Assembly: GCA_018417955.1 (NCBI GenBank)
Contig: JACTVC010000001.1
Location: forward strand, 3,782,001 to 3,846,000
DNA from: Laccaria trichodermophora
Lineage: Eukaryota; Basidiomycota; Agaricomycetes; Agaricales; Hydnangiaceae
Direction: 5' to 3'
Length of the DNA: 64,000 nucleotides
In this document: positions 22,830 through 35,499 of the stretch, piece after piece
Layout: each line of letters opens with the position of its first letter
Numbering within the stretch: position 1 is the first letter of the stretch
Translations under genes and position numbers: made by a program
The notes under the pieces: generated by a model
The model's database searches: none
What the model was told of the DNA's origin: nothing
The model's input: the letters and a program-made list of their open reading frames with translations, nothing else

Positions 22830-24318
22830 ATGGAGGGTAATATCAGCACCAGCACATCCACCGTCCGCTCTTTGCACCAGAACATTTCAGAGATCAACCC
22901 CTGTCTGACATCGAACAACGGCTCGGTGCCATCATCGCCGAGGTCGAGCGCGCTGCCTTCACCGCCGGACAGTCCTTCCTCGGACGTCTCATCGCTGCCT
23001 TCTGTTTCGTCTTCTTTCTTCTTCAGTTCATCTGCCGCGAGCCCGGGATATTCACGTCCGCACTCAGATCATGGGAGGGATACCACTGAAGCGCTCATCA
23101 TTCCATCCTTGACCATGCCTCCTGCGCTTTGTCGGCCGACGCCTTACGGACAAACTTTGGGCGAGTTGAGATTGTTAGTACTTGGCAGTCAGGGAGCAGG
23201 GAAGAGCTTTCTGACGGGCCTGCTGCTTGAGGACAACGAGGATGTTGTGGAAGTGGGGACTTGGGAGGATGCAGAGTATGGCAAGGTTCTTCGCGCTTCA
23301 ACTGACTGGATCGAACATAAAGATAATCATGGCCTCGAGAAATTCGAGCCTACTCGAAACGTGGAGATCGTGGAATTGCCTGGGTACAATTATCATAATG
23401 ATGTGCGTGCTTCCTGCCTCGTGTGATACCCCTGCTCTTGATAAAGCTAACGTGGATTATGACGACAGGGACACGAACTGATCACGAATATAAAGACTAT
23501 CATACATTCACCATTTAATGCTGTATCGGATGTCTTGCATCCGGACCAGCAACCATCTGCCGTAGTCGCCAACCTAATATCATCCGCATCCACGCCGCTA
23601 TACACCGCTCTCGTCTTTCTGCTACCATCTGGTGAGCGCAATTGATGTGATGTTACTTTTGCTGCGCTCCGTTATTGATCCACTTATGACAGCTCCGACA
23701 GTACTTGATCAACTAATTATAGATAATCTGGGAAACGAAATACCTATCATAGTCCTCCCGCGTCTCCGGGATTCGGGCTCTGCCAAATTGTCATCCTTCC
23801 GGCCTGCAAACGCGGTCGCGCTTCGGGCGGGTCTCTTCCATTCCCCCGAGACGCTCACGCTGCTGCGCACAGAGGCAGCCGACCGCTTCCTACGCTGGCG
23901 CGAGGTGGAGCGCTCAGTTGACCACGTTCATCAAGCGCAAAGAGAGCGTGATGTACACAGAGAAAAACAAAGATGGAATAAAGCCAAGTGGGAATCGGAA
24001 TGGATGGTCACGCTCTCGCAGGATGTTTCGAAGCGTGTGCGAGAGGGAACCATTACTGAGCGAGACGTCAAACGACCTCAGCCACAGCGCGCTGAGCGCT
24101 CAGTCTCGTCCAGTCGCCCGTACGCCAACTCGCCTCCTTTTGACCCTCTTCACCTCCCGTCACTTCTGATGTTTTCTGTCTCCTTGCTTGATCCACTGCG
24201 GAGCAGGATTGAGAGTACCTTTTCAGAGTTCTGGGACGCCCTGGGGGAGTTCCACGTTCGGTTTGCTTTGATTGGCGGATTCTGTGTTGGCGTTGGTGTT
24301 GGGTTTTTTGTTCGGTGA
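22830..24318 (+). CDS. P-loop GTPase-like protein with a C-terminal membrane anchor
   Basis: Exons 22830-23402, 23469-23631 and 23693-24318 join in frame to 453 residues. A Ser/Pro-rich N-terminus precedes LRLLVLGSQGAGKSFLTGLL, a Walker A motif (GSQGAGKS). VEIVELPGY follows at the place of a G3 motif. PLYTALVFLLPSAPTVLDQ and a helix-rich charged region (RERDVHREKQRWNKAKWESE) come next. The protein ends in a short hydrophobic segment (FALIGGFCVGVGVGFFVR) that could be a tail anchor. The layout is shared by unnamed fungal P-loop proteins; a canonical NKxD motif is not obvious, so nucleotide specificity is open. The start at 22830 is the first ATG of the frame. Confidence 0.75.
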
Positions 24319-24978
24319 CTTGTTGGTATTTTTTTTCTATTTACTGTATCATTCTCCTGTACTTACCCTGTTCTTTCTACGAATTGTATTGTTGATTTTG
24401 TATCTTCTGTAGGGATAGCTGGTGCTCAGCTTTGGTCCTCTTGTTCCAGTCAAGTATTTTGGAACGGCACGTCGTGATTGCTGAGACGTCAGGGAGCAAC
24501 TAGGAGCAATTGCCAAGTAGGACCGATTTTTTTCTCCGAGAGACATGGAGGGCGCTTAGAGAGGGACTCATACTTACTTCCTAACGCTAGTGACACGACT
24601 GTTGTTCTGAAAGCCTTTGGAGATAAAAAAAGCGTTGGCTACTGCTTAATATTAAGTGGTACCACTTGAGGGTATTGATGATGGAAGAGATCTTATCTTA
24701 ATGTCGCCACAACATGATGAACCAAGAATGAACTTCAAGTTTAATCCAGGATATGATGGATACAATGAAATGCGCCTTTAAACAGTCGATAATTAAACGT
24801 GCGTGCCGTTGGACGATCCTGTACCAAAACGTTGGGTGATTTATTTTTTAGTCTGAGAAAGCTCGCAGTGGCGGCTGTGGACCTCTGTGGACGCAACAGA
24901 TTCGCTCGAATTTGCCGGCATTCGGGATCAATTCGGGATCGTGATCCGTTGGAAAGGTGGTCACATCCAAGTCACACC
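24319..24978. other. Intergenic region, no gene seen
   Basis: A T-rich 3' UTR-like stretch follows the stop at 24318. The remainder has only short open frames. The target duplication GTCACACC of the MITE lies at 24971-24978. Confidence 0.5.
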
Positions 24979-25758
24979 AGGACCTGGGAAATTCACGTCA
25001 AATGCCTGATCCCTGTGCGGACAAAAATTTGACGAAAATCCGAAAATGCCTGAGGACTGTCCGGACAAAATTTTGGAAAAAAATTGGAAATGCCTGATGT
25101 AGATGTGCGGACAAAAGTGGCTCAGATCTAGAAGGCCTGAGCCGATTGCGGACAAAATTTGGGCCAAAATGTTTGGAAATTTATAATTTTATGGTCTACT
25201 ATGATATGTTTTCTGGTCGCATCCGCTGATCTTCATTCTAGCGTAGCCAGCGTGTTGTAATTTGTAATTTCGTGCCAAATCCCGATTCAAATTCGCTCTT
25301 CTCACTTTGCCTTAGTTCCTTGGGACACTGTCCCATCCACAAAAAACCACAGATGATGGTACAATGCTCACACCAACACAAGAAGATCACGACATCTTCA
25401 AAGTATTGAATGCTCTTTGCTCAAACAATGAGGGGTAGTTACTGGATTGCCCAGGAAGAAGAAAAAAGGGTGTAGAGGATGAAGAGGTGGATACAGACGG
25501 CGAGGCTTAAGTTACGAGGATAGGTAGATACTTGAGATTTTAGTTTACATTTAGCCTTAACAGACGTCTGGAGTAGCCACGCAGCAGAAATTTTTGAATC
25601 CTGCCTAACAAATGCCTGATCCAATGTGCGGACAAAATTTGTGCAAAAGCGAGGCCTGATCCGCGGTGCGGACAGAATTTGGGAGAATCCGTGCGGACAA
25701 AAATGGCCAGATTTTGGGATTTTGGGATCAGGCATTTGACATGAATTTCCCAGGTCCT
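24979..25758. mobile_element. hAT-like MITE, 780 bp, with 8-bp target duplication
   Basis: Terminal inverted repeats of about 36 bp begin AGGACCTGGGAAATTCA and continue through AAATGCCTGATCCC, with one mismatch between the ends. Both ends are flanked by GTCACACC (24971-24978 and 25759-25766). An 8-bp duplication is the hallmark of the hAT superfamily. Subterminal regions hold repeated TGCGGACAAAATTTG-like words in both orientations, also typical of hAT ends. No transposase is encoded, so the element is non-autonomous. Confidence 0.9.
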
Positions 25759-28075
25759 GTCACACCGTTCATTTCTTCTCCTGTGCCACAACACAAAACA
25801 ACTTTGGATGGGCAAGCAGGGACAGCCTGACATTGCGTCAAACTCACCGCTGCTATCGCACAACTGTTTCCTCGCTTCTCGAATTCGGTGCCAATTTGAC
25901 TGGAGAGTGGGAATCCCTGCTACGATTGCGGTTGGATTGCGGTCTTGAACCGTAGTCTTCCGGGTAAGTGCGCCGCAACTAGCTGCCGCATATGGCTAAT
26001 TAAATAATGTTTGATAAAGACAAGCAATGGAATCAGCGTACTGGAAGGTCGACGAAGGCAAGTAGGTAGTAACATGCTACGTTGACCGCCTAAATTGTCT
26101 TGTCTCGAACCGAATACACGAGGACGATCAACATTACAGAGAAGTTCTCGATTATGTGAACGACTACGATGTACGAACCCAGATCTCGTCAAGACACTTT
26201 TTTTTTTCCCTGGGCAAAATTTGCGATAGGGTCTCGCTAGGCGCTACTTAGCTGAGTCTCGATTTCTCATGGGAACTTGACGTAGACGGTAGAATTGTCT
26301 GTAGGTACCTCATTGGTGTTCGCTGATAGCGTGTTCTAGTTTCTGATGTGGCCCTGAGTCCACTTGGTCTGGTGCGATTTGCCGGCATTCCTTCTAGCGC
26401 CTTACATTCTCCCCTCGACGTTGACAGTGAGTTGCTTTCATTGCGTACTGTCTTTCTTTTATGTGGTCTGACTTGGAGGCGGCTAGCCTGCGTCTTCTCT
26501 ACACTACTCATTGCACTGAGCCTAGCTATGGGCATAAAGGTTCGTAAGTTTTAGTCTCATACTAACACGTCGCGCCTGACGATTCCTTTTCCATCTCGCT
26601 TCAACGTTAAGGCCGGCAATGAACGAGTTTTACTTCTGGGTTTCTGGGATGGAATCATGGAAGCAGGTGTGTACAGCCTCGATCGTGCAAGTCACTTTAG
26701 CATGAGATCAATCATTCAAATGGCCAATCTTATCTGGTGTCTCCTCGTCTTTCCCTTGATTTGATCGATCTGGCCCGCATTCTGTCGTCATATTCTTGAC
26801 ATTGACAGGAACACATGGGAATACTTGAGGTACGAAGCTAAGCTGAGCTGTCCATTGCGTCTTTGGCTGAATCACCCTCCAACAGGAAGTATCTGATTTA
26901 ATGAGGGGTCCAGGGCAATATTGCATTTGGCCACGCAAAGAATATTGGTTCAGTCGGCCACGATCGTCTGTTCGTCTATTATATCGGCATGCGATAAATC
27001 GATGCTCGCCTTCACACCTTGCGAAAGTTTATCTAGCGCCTGGACGTCACCGTTTCTAACGATGAATATTTATAGCTTTACGGGATATGTAGCCTTCTAA
27101 CCGTTCGTGTTTCTTTCCCATCTCTCCAAGTCAGGCACTTGAAACTCAGATAAGTGCCCAGCTCGTCGTTATGCAATCTTTATGTAACCACTCGTGTAAC
27201 AGTGTTAGCCCGTATTGGCTGCTTGGGCGCACGTTAGATGGAGAGCAGTAGCACTACAGAATTGCGGCGGGCCCGACCTCATTGCGCACTTGGAAGATCG
27301 GCCCAACAAACAAACGTACACGCTTACGCCCTTGTTTCTTCGATTTTGCTGCAAGACGTTCAAAGTGTAGTGGCTCAGCTATATCTTTGTGGAAAGCACT
27401 TGCCAACCATGCTTTAGTGTTCATCTCCTTCGTGCAATGCCACCTCGGCCATCACTGTGGGTTTCCGTCTTTTCTACGCTGTCACAAGATCGTTTTTTCC
27501 TATGGAAAGGGCTTTCATGACGCCCAGCGATATCCCACCACTCTTCCTTTGATTGGGTTCGTTATCTTGTGGCCAAACGTAAAAGTTCTGTATAATCGCT
27601 TTCTCTGTCGAAATATTGAGCATCAGGGAACACTAATTTACTAACCCCGCACCAACATTCAAGGTGAGTTACCGTCCGCCGCCGCTGTCAGCCGCTGTCC
27701 TGTAGGCATATTTGCTTGTACCTGATCAGTATTCGGCGTTCCTCTGTCAACGTAAGTGACAACATGCATACCCAACTCGAAAGAGGTTTAAATCAGCTTA
27801 TAGACTGAATATTCTTTCTATTCAGACACCACAAGGTAATGATTACATATTCTATTATACAAGGCCAGCTATGTGAAAGAACGAACGAACGCTGAAGTAT
27901 GTACATACAGCTAACGATAATAAAAAGCTAATAAGGTATTTAACCGTTGTTTGATGGACACAGAAAGTGCAACGAAGGAGCGGGAAAGTCACAGGGTGCC
28001 CGACTGTGTCCTGCCTGGTTAGTAGATACATTAAGGATAGGCCTGCTTGAATTATACATTTGGTCCGAACAAACC
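25759..28075. other. Gene-poor stretch
   Basis: Several short open frames (25920-26192 minus, 26348-26554 plus, 27282-27644 plus) have no recognisable motif and could not be linked by splice sites into a gene. Old transposon remains or non-coding RNA cannot be excluded. The region 27840-28075 probably holds the 3' UTR of the HMG-box gene. Confidence 0.4.
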
Positions 28076-29570
28076 TCAGAGCGCATAGGGTGGCAGGGAC
28101 GCCATAAGCGATGAGAAATCCAGGTCGGGTACAGCATCAGCCTTGCCCTGACCCTGATGGTATGAATGAAATCCAGAAGGAGCGGTTGGAAAAGTTTCGC
28201 TGCCGACGAAATGGTCCGAACAGTCCGGGTATGAAGGAAATTGTGGCAGCCCATCGTCCCTAGAATAATGGGACGTGGTGGAGTCTACAATGTTGTATCC
28301 ATGATAGCCATCAGGGGATGGGCTGTCGATGTAAGGAGGGGTGGTAGGCATGCTACCCGACGACGCAGATAAGGGTGAATCGCACCGGCTCCATGTATTG
28401 ACGTCTGGGCCTGGCGTAAACGTGGCGTCGATCGAGAGTCGATGCGGCTGAGCTTCGGTGTCTGCGAATTCAGCGTGTAGGCCTCCTTGAGGATGGACCG
28501 CAGGTGATAGCGGGTCACAGGGAAACAGGGGTAGCGAGGGGTCGAAAGGGAATGTGTCAAAGTCCTGAATAAAAAAATTAGAAATGAAGTGGACGGAGAA
28601 CGCGGAAGACCTACAAATGAAGGTTCTTGTTTCAAAGGGAACGGGTACTGGTCAAACGAAGGTATGGTGTATAATGAATCGGAAGCATCATCCTGCTCTG
28701 ACTGGAGCGAAAGGGGGTAGAAAGACGGCGATAAACGAGAAGGCGAAGACTGTCGCATAACTTGTGAACTTGACGACCGGCGACGACGTGAGCGACCCGC
28801 GGACGTCTCTGGCTTGGAAGCGGAAGAAGGTCGTCGGTTATACGTCTGAGAGGTAATGGGGGTCTCGAAACGAGTAACAATTTCGGGAACGTGATATTTA
28901 TCAAATTCCTGAATTGCAGCGTCGAGGTCTTGACCTTTCTTGCCTTTAACCAATAATTCCGCAATTTTCTCGCATCTTTTGTGGTCCTTGGGTCCCACCT
29001 CCCTAACCTTACGCTTCTCCCCACCTTTGTTCTTGTTATGCAAAGGTCGGAACGCATATTGAGGGAATTTCCGCTTGTGCTCGTCGAGGGCAAGCTTCGC
29101 TTTCGCGTGCCAAACTTGACGTTCTTCGTTCGGTAAATTTTGCCAAGTGAGACCAATAATTTTCGAGAGCGTGCTGTGGTTCGTCTCAACCTCTGTAGAG
29201 ACGTGCTGGCTCTTGATGAACGAAGAACGGAACAAAATGAACGCGTTGGGGGGGCGAGGGATGTGATTTTCGGGCTTCTTCTTGCTGTGAGCTTGTCTCC
29301 GAGGGGCCGGGTATCCAGAAGGCTGGGGAGGGAACAGGAGAGACTCGCAAGGTGAGTCGTCAATCACTTGAGGGAGAGGATCATTGAAGGTCCCTGGCGT
29401 AACGTTGGTTGTGAACGCTATACCTCCGTTCGAAAGAGGCGCTGGCGCTGTCCACAGCGAGTGCTCTGTAAAACGACAAGGCTCAGAAAAATTGACTTCA
29501 AGTGAAGGAAAAACCGACCCTCAGGTTCATTACCACTGAGCCTGGAAGTTCTTGTCCTGGCAGCAGGCAT
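28076..29570 (-). CDS. HMG-box (MATA_HMG type) transcription factor
   Basis: Exons 29570-29519, 29465-28615 and 28564-28076 join in frame to 463 residues. The HMG box begins IPRPPNAFILFRSSFIKSQH, continues NHSTLSKIIGLTWQNLP and ends EHKRKFPQYAFRP, in the first third of the protein. This is the DNA-binding type of fungal sex and developmental regulators such as Ste11, Prf1 and Rox1. Basic residues follow (KRKVREVGPKDHKRCE), then a Ser/Arg-rich region (GRSRRRRSSSSQ) and a long Ser/Pro/Tyr-rich tail likely to be an activation region. No mating-type homeodomain or pheromone genes are near, so a mating-type locus is not indicated. The target genes are unknown. Confidence 0.9.
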
Positions 29571-32500
29571 CCTTATTAAGCGCGTTGGGTTCGATAATAA
29601 CGACGCTGATATGGTGCCCACACAAGATCGCAAGAGGAAATACACGACGCGACTTTCACCCCATTCTTATACATTGTATAGGACAAGGGTCGCGGTGCAC
29701 TTGTGAAGGGTTGCGGCTGAAGGTCCTGGAAATTGTTGAGGGTTGGTTGAGGGGTACGTACACAATACTTGCTTTATCTGGATGATCGGCGTGACGGACC
29801 GAAAATGGAAATCTGGAACCACCACGTTTGCGAAACCCTTCATCTTCAATTTATCTAAATCAGCCTCTCATCTCTTCCCGCCATCCTCAGCTTGAGGTCG
29901 ACCAGAAAATGGCCCATGCTAGCTTTGGCGCAGCCACTTTCCTCACGCAAACTGTTTCAGAAAGTTAGCTCTTGATAGTAAGCAAAATAATAGTTGAGGA
30001 CATACCAAGCCCTCATCTCTGTATGGTCTAGTGGGTTTTCAGTCGACCGTTCTGTGACAGGCCGTCATTCAGCGCCTGCTCAGCGCCCTGATCGAGATGT
30101 GGCGGAGGTAATCTCGTCGTTCTCAAGATCTTACTACGAGATGAGTATGGCTCAAGCTCGCCATCTCAGCCATATCTATCTGGCTTTCAAGAAGGACTAT
30201 ACGCGAAGGCGGTCTTGACTTCTCAAGGGTGCAGCCTTTTCTCAGAAAGATTTAGAGTGGAGAACGATCAACTTTTCGACCCAGATTGACCAACCAAGTT
30301 AGTTCGTGCGATGAGGTGAACTTACCTGCTGGCCGCTGTATGATGCAGCGCACGGCTCTCAATCCGTCCGTACTTACAGCGCCTTCCCGCAGCCAAACGT
30401 CAAACTGCCAGGCAACGTCTCAAAAAACAACGACTCCCATTCCTACACATCACTGGCAACCAATCTTCCGCTCCACTAGGTAGCCTACATATTTGGAAAA
30501 CTCAAGAGGCCGCAGGCTCCGACCGATCATGCATTGCTTCAATAATACAATAAGCGTGGACTGTCCTCCTCAAATTTAGGCAATCTTGTTTCTTTGTTGA
30601 CGCCCAGCGGGAGCACGTGATGTCCTCTCGCTCTTGTATATGCTTAGGCCTCACAACTCTCCGACTTTGTCCAACACAGGTTGCCCTTGTGAGTAGAATA
30701 TGACATTATTCAGCTCAATGCAAGGCGAATCTTGAACCTTCTCAGCTTATATCACCAGAGCAACGCAAACAATTTATCTATTCCAAGAGACCTGCTCGAC
30801 CTTGTTCAGTTTCTAGCAATGATACCTATCAGTGTTTGTATTCACCACCTTTCGTCGTGTTTCAGATTTGCATCATTCGACGGTCCCCATCGTTGATATG
30901 TAGCGCTGAATTTTTTTTCATTCAAAACCGTGATCGCCATTTAACTGAATTTGTGCAGCTCGACATAATCACACTGCAGGGAACTATCCTCCAAATTGAA
31001 TTCCGATGAGATCGAGTAGTCATGATTCACCGGAGTTCAGAGAAGAAAGGTTCCGAAAAACGAAAATACTGTTGATAAAAAGCTATCTCCCACAATACCC
31101 GACAGAGTCTTCCTGAATCCTGACAGATTGATTTTGGCTATGTATTTAAAATTGAGACAGACGGCGTCAGGGACTAACTTTCAACGTCCGCGAGCCCGGC
31201 GATGGGTTGGATTACTCCCACTGAGGACGAAATAACCAGAAAAGAGTTGAATCGAAATGTTGCTCTCATGTTTTTGACCTTCAACGTGGCGTATTGAGTT
31301 ACCTTGGAGCCATCAATGAGCTTTTCCGATCCGTTCGGTATACTGTCTTATGTAGAGCTTTTATTAGAGAAGCCGACGTGCTGGTGCATTCAATCTGCCC
31401 TTCAGTTATTAGATAAGGTCGCTGGAAGGGCAGCTCTTGCTCTTCCCTTCATCTGGACTAGCTTGGCGTCGCGACGACAGGACGCTGCAGAGCTCTAAAT
31501 TTTTGAATTTACTTACTTGTCCAATAGGGCGACAGGGCTTTGGCGGGAATAAATTAAGGCCGTCCCAAGCAATTCTACTGAGTCTAAGGCAAGGGTCGGT
31601 GAAACGGCAAATGCGCTTATGACTCGAGATGACTCGTCCTCGCCTCTCCGATTTGACCCTGTTGATCGAGGGCGAGTTTTGTACAAAGATGCCGCTACTT
31701 CGGAAATGAAAGGAATTTTGCCTCCCCGGATAACAACTGAATAAATTATAATCCGGCTTTGCGTCTCAAACACAAAAAATACAAGGGAAACGTTCTTGGG
31801 GACCGACACTTTAATTTTGACAACCCGTCTGGCGGCTCTGAAAGGAGGAATGAACCGCCAGTGTGCAGTGCAACTTTTATTTTTATGTACCCGTAGCATC
31901 GGCCATTTATCTTACCTGTTGGAAGACCTAGAGTCCGACAGGCGACATGCGACATTGACGGCCGCCCTCCAACGTCTCTTTCGCAGGAGTTGTTTGACCT
32001 AGGTGGCCTTCTAGCAATTGAACAGTAGGTAATTTTTTGGCGCTTGGGATTAACAGGAAAGAGTCATGCCGACTTGACCAAAACGCAACAGCGTGAGGGG
32101 GTTTAAAAAAACGTACGGCGAACAACGCAGATCAGAAGTCGTCCTAAGCGAAATTCACAGCGCCTGCGCAGCTGCAAGAATCACAGGGAGTCCAATTTGT
32201 TAGACCAGCCTAGCGCCACCTACAAAAGCCATCCAGAGAACGAGGAATAAACAATTATGGAAGTATCAAGAACCATTTCGATGACGAGATGGAGATCACG
32301 GAGGCCCATCGCTGTGGTGGACGAATCACTACCCCAGTGGAAGATTTATTGATGGCCTCAGTAGGATTCCACAATTTTAAAATCATGTTACGCGGGAAGT
32401 TCCAGATCGCCGTGGGGCGAGCCTATTCGTTGCCCGTGTGCGCAGTCTCCAGAAAGTAGGACGCGTAGACGAGATCAATCGATCAATATAGATTGTAGAG

Positions 32501-34999
32501 AAATTGGATGCACACTGGACAGCGAGGATTCGGGAAGCAGAATTGTGGTGGCGTAGTATACGTCACATACGTATTCCACGATTATTATGAATGCAGTCTT
32601 TGAAACGGAAATGAATCAGAACGACGATAGAAGAAAAGATATATGGCGACCGAATCGCCTCTTTTTCTTCAGTTCTCGAGGTGCTCGGTTTGCTCTAGGC
32701 CAAGCTGAACTGAGAAATAAAGTAGACGAGGGGGGAGATAACACCACGTAAAGGGTTCCATAGTGGTCGGTTGCTGGCGGCGAATATCTAGATGCAAAAA
32801 ATTATCTGCACGGACGAAAAAGGAAAGAAAGTTGAGCGGTATTGCTACCAGAGGGGCTTGCGTCATAAAATTCAAGTTAACTTAATTACACGGTTAAAAA
32901 TAGATCCTATACCTTGTAGGCAAGTACACTGGAGATGAAGGCGTTTGGCGAGATCAGTTCCTGGGTTTGCAAATGAAGCCAGAGTTTGTGAAGGGCCTGC
33001 GTACAGCCCCCAGCATGTGTGTCCTTTGATTCGACGGCATAAACTTGAATCTTCGGCGTCACCGCAGAAACATTACAACTGCAGGAAGAGTTGGAATCAT
33101 CTCCTTTGATAGATATTTCAAACGCCACGCGACGTGTTTCGTCTCCTGGCACTCATGAAGATCAACGATTCACCTTAAGCTACGATTGCTACTTGGAAAC
33201 GGTGAGCAGTGCAACGAAAAGCAAACAGGACAAGGCAAACGACATACGCGTACAATGGCGTTCCAAATTTACTGCTCCTTCACCTTACGGTTATTCAAAA
33301 CAGTAGATGATGATGACCGAACTGAATAGGCATCTTGACCTCGAGTCATACAGAACAAACGAGTCGCCACATATGGAAACACGCTCAATGGCGTATGTCT
33401 TGTATTCCGGATCAAATAACATCGTCTCTCGCCTTAAATGACAGGTGTCCAAGGATCGGGCGAACCCTGGTAGCACCCGTTGTCATTAGAGCTGGTCCTG
33501 GCCAGATTGTGAACGTCCAAGTGGATCTGTACCAAGATTGAGGTGTAGATTCGATCGCGTAATTCAACGGAGGCATCCGAGTAGACGGAAGCACAGTTTT
33601 TGTTCAGGGTTTTGAGATTCATCCGTCGGACCCGTCAACCGTCGCATTCTGGCGAGTACAAGAGAGTCTTTGTTCCATTCGGTACCGTAGAGGGAAATTT
33701 CAAAAGAAACAAGACCATTGAGCGCTATGAGCTCCACGGCGGAGTAGTTGGCATGAGCCAAGCCTTCGTATCGTGTGATCTGGGGGAATCGGGTCGAAAA
33801 TTGGAGGTGTCAGAGGTGTGGGTGGTAGGGTGGATCAGTAGATCCACGGCTCGCTAAAACTCCGTATTTTCGAGCTTGAGGCCACTTACCTATTCGGTTG
33901 TATCAAGGTTCCGAAGGGTATCAAGGAAGGAGGAACTGAGGGTTGTCGTTAAATCGGAATGAGCATGCAATGACTCGCATGGTGGTTGAAACGTACCTTG
34001 CGAAAGTAACAGAACCAAACAAGTAGTAGGTCTTCTGGCAGCGAAACGACATTAAAAGCCATAAGATTATTGTGCAATTGCTAGAGTCACCGGTCACCTA
34101 AGAGTCAATGCCCTCACGTCATCTCCAGACCAATCCCCGAGAGCCACTTATTGGTACCAAGTTGCAGAGGTGAGCCGACCAGCAGTCTTGCCGCAGCCCA
34201 TCCCAGTTCCAAGTCCAGTCATTCACCAGCAGCGTTTACCTCTCTCCTCCCACATCATAGTTTTCCAGAAGTCTGATCTTTGACTGGCGAACCTTTTGGA
34301 GTTGGACGCGGGGCCACACAGCACTCGAAGGCAATGAAGAGCAGGCTCCTCGGCTGCTAAGAAATCACTGGGAGGCATGGAACTTCCAGAATTTCGGGGC
34401 TTTTCCACTGTGATACGAATATACTACGTCAGGTTCAATAGGGCCGCTGCGAAAATTTGGTGAGAACATCTTGTAACTTGTTGCAACGAATTAACCGGTT
34501 TACTCCCAGTCCGCTTCTGCCATACAGTGCAACAGTCACTAGACCTCGAAGGGAAAGCATCACGCCTTTGGACATACTTCCGCTGTTCAAAATTGTATTG
34601 AACACTGCAGCATTGTCCCGCACTCACCTCGTTGTTAATGCTGGGTGAGTCACTGGGCCAGGACACGCACGATTTCTTGTCTTCTATAGAGGACTGCCGT
34701 CACCTTCTTACCATTGCGCTGACCAGACGCCTTGGAAGAGGTCTGTTTTTGGTAGCACCTCGGGAGTTCCGCTTTAATGCTGCTTTTAACCTCGCTTCAA
34801 TCTCCTGTTTCGCCCTCCTGCTGCGCCTGTTGAACAACTCTTTGTGATTTGATGTCTTGACTCACAGATTCGGGTTCAACCTTGCCCAGCGGGCTTGGCG
34901 GTGAGCTTGGAAAACCTCTGGCCTGAAAGCTTCCTCTGACTCTTCCGCATAGGGAATAAAAGAGTAGACCTCGTGGAGATAGGATTCAACGCTGGACGA
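29571..34999. other. 5.4-kb stretch without a gene I can support
   Basis: The first part is upstream sequence of the HMG-box gene. Elsewhere short frames show some exon-like character. Examples are 31304-31498 plus, 32907-33152 minus (a frame ending ELISPNAFISSVLAYKV) and 33564-33761 minus (MAHANYSAVELIALNGLVSF). They could not be joined into one protein, and stops interrupt the intervals. A decayed minus-strand gene across 32.9-33.8 kb is possible. CpG content here is ordinary, unlike the block that follows. Confidence 0.4.
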
Positions 35000-35499
35000 T
35001 GGCAGTCTTGAACGGATGCATGTCTAACGATAGGGCCAAGAGAATCTCTGTAACCATTGTTAGAATGTCAAAATTTGCTTCATTGTATGTAAATTCTGAA
35101 CTGTATGGCTTGTGAAAATAATCTCTTTTCAACAAAATGGGTGTCACTTCAAGTAAAAGTCATCCTCGAATTTGGACTTCAAAATGTTGATCCATTCCAG
35201 CTAGATATGTAACAAAATTTGTCAGTCATTTATTCACCATGGGAGGGTGGTACAACTTACCCCATCTGAGACAATCTTAGGACCTAGGTTGATGCAGCTT
35301 ATGATCTTCATCACTGGTAATATCTCCTATACTCTGTCATAATAGCCAACTCTGTCTGCATTTTCTTGAGGTTGGGCTTGATTGCTTTCTCAGTAAGCCT
35401 GTTCCACTGGAATACTGGTGCATTTTTGAACTCTTTTTCCAGACCCCTGATAGCAATTTCAATGACATCTTGAGCTGAGGGTGGTTGTACACTACCTCT

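Noticed and set aside
28076..29570. The HMG-box gene as part of a mating-type locus
   Set aside because: No homeodomain pair, pheromone receptor or pheromone precursor is nearby, and basidiomycete mating type is normally set by those genes.
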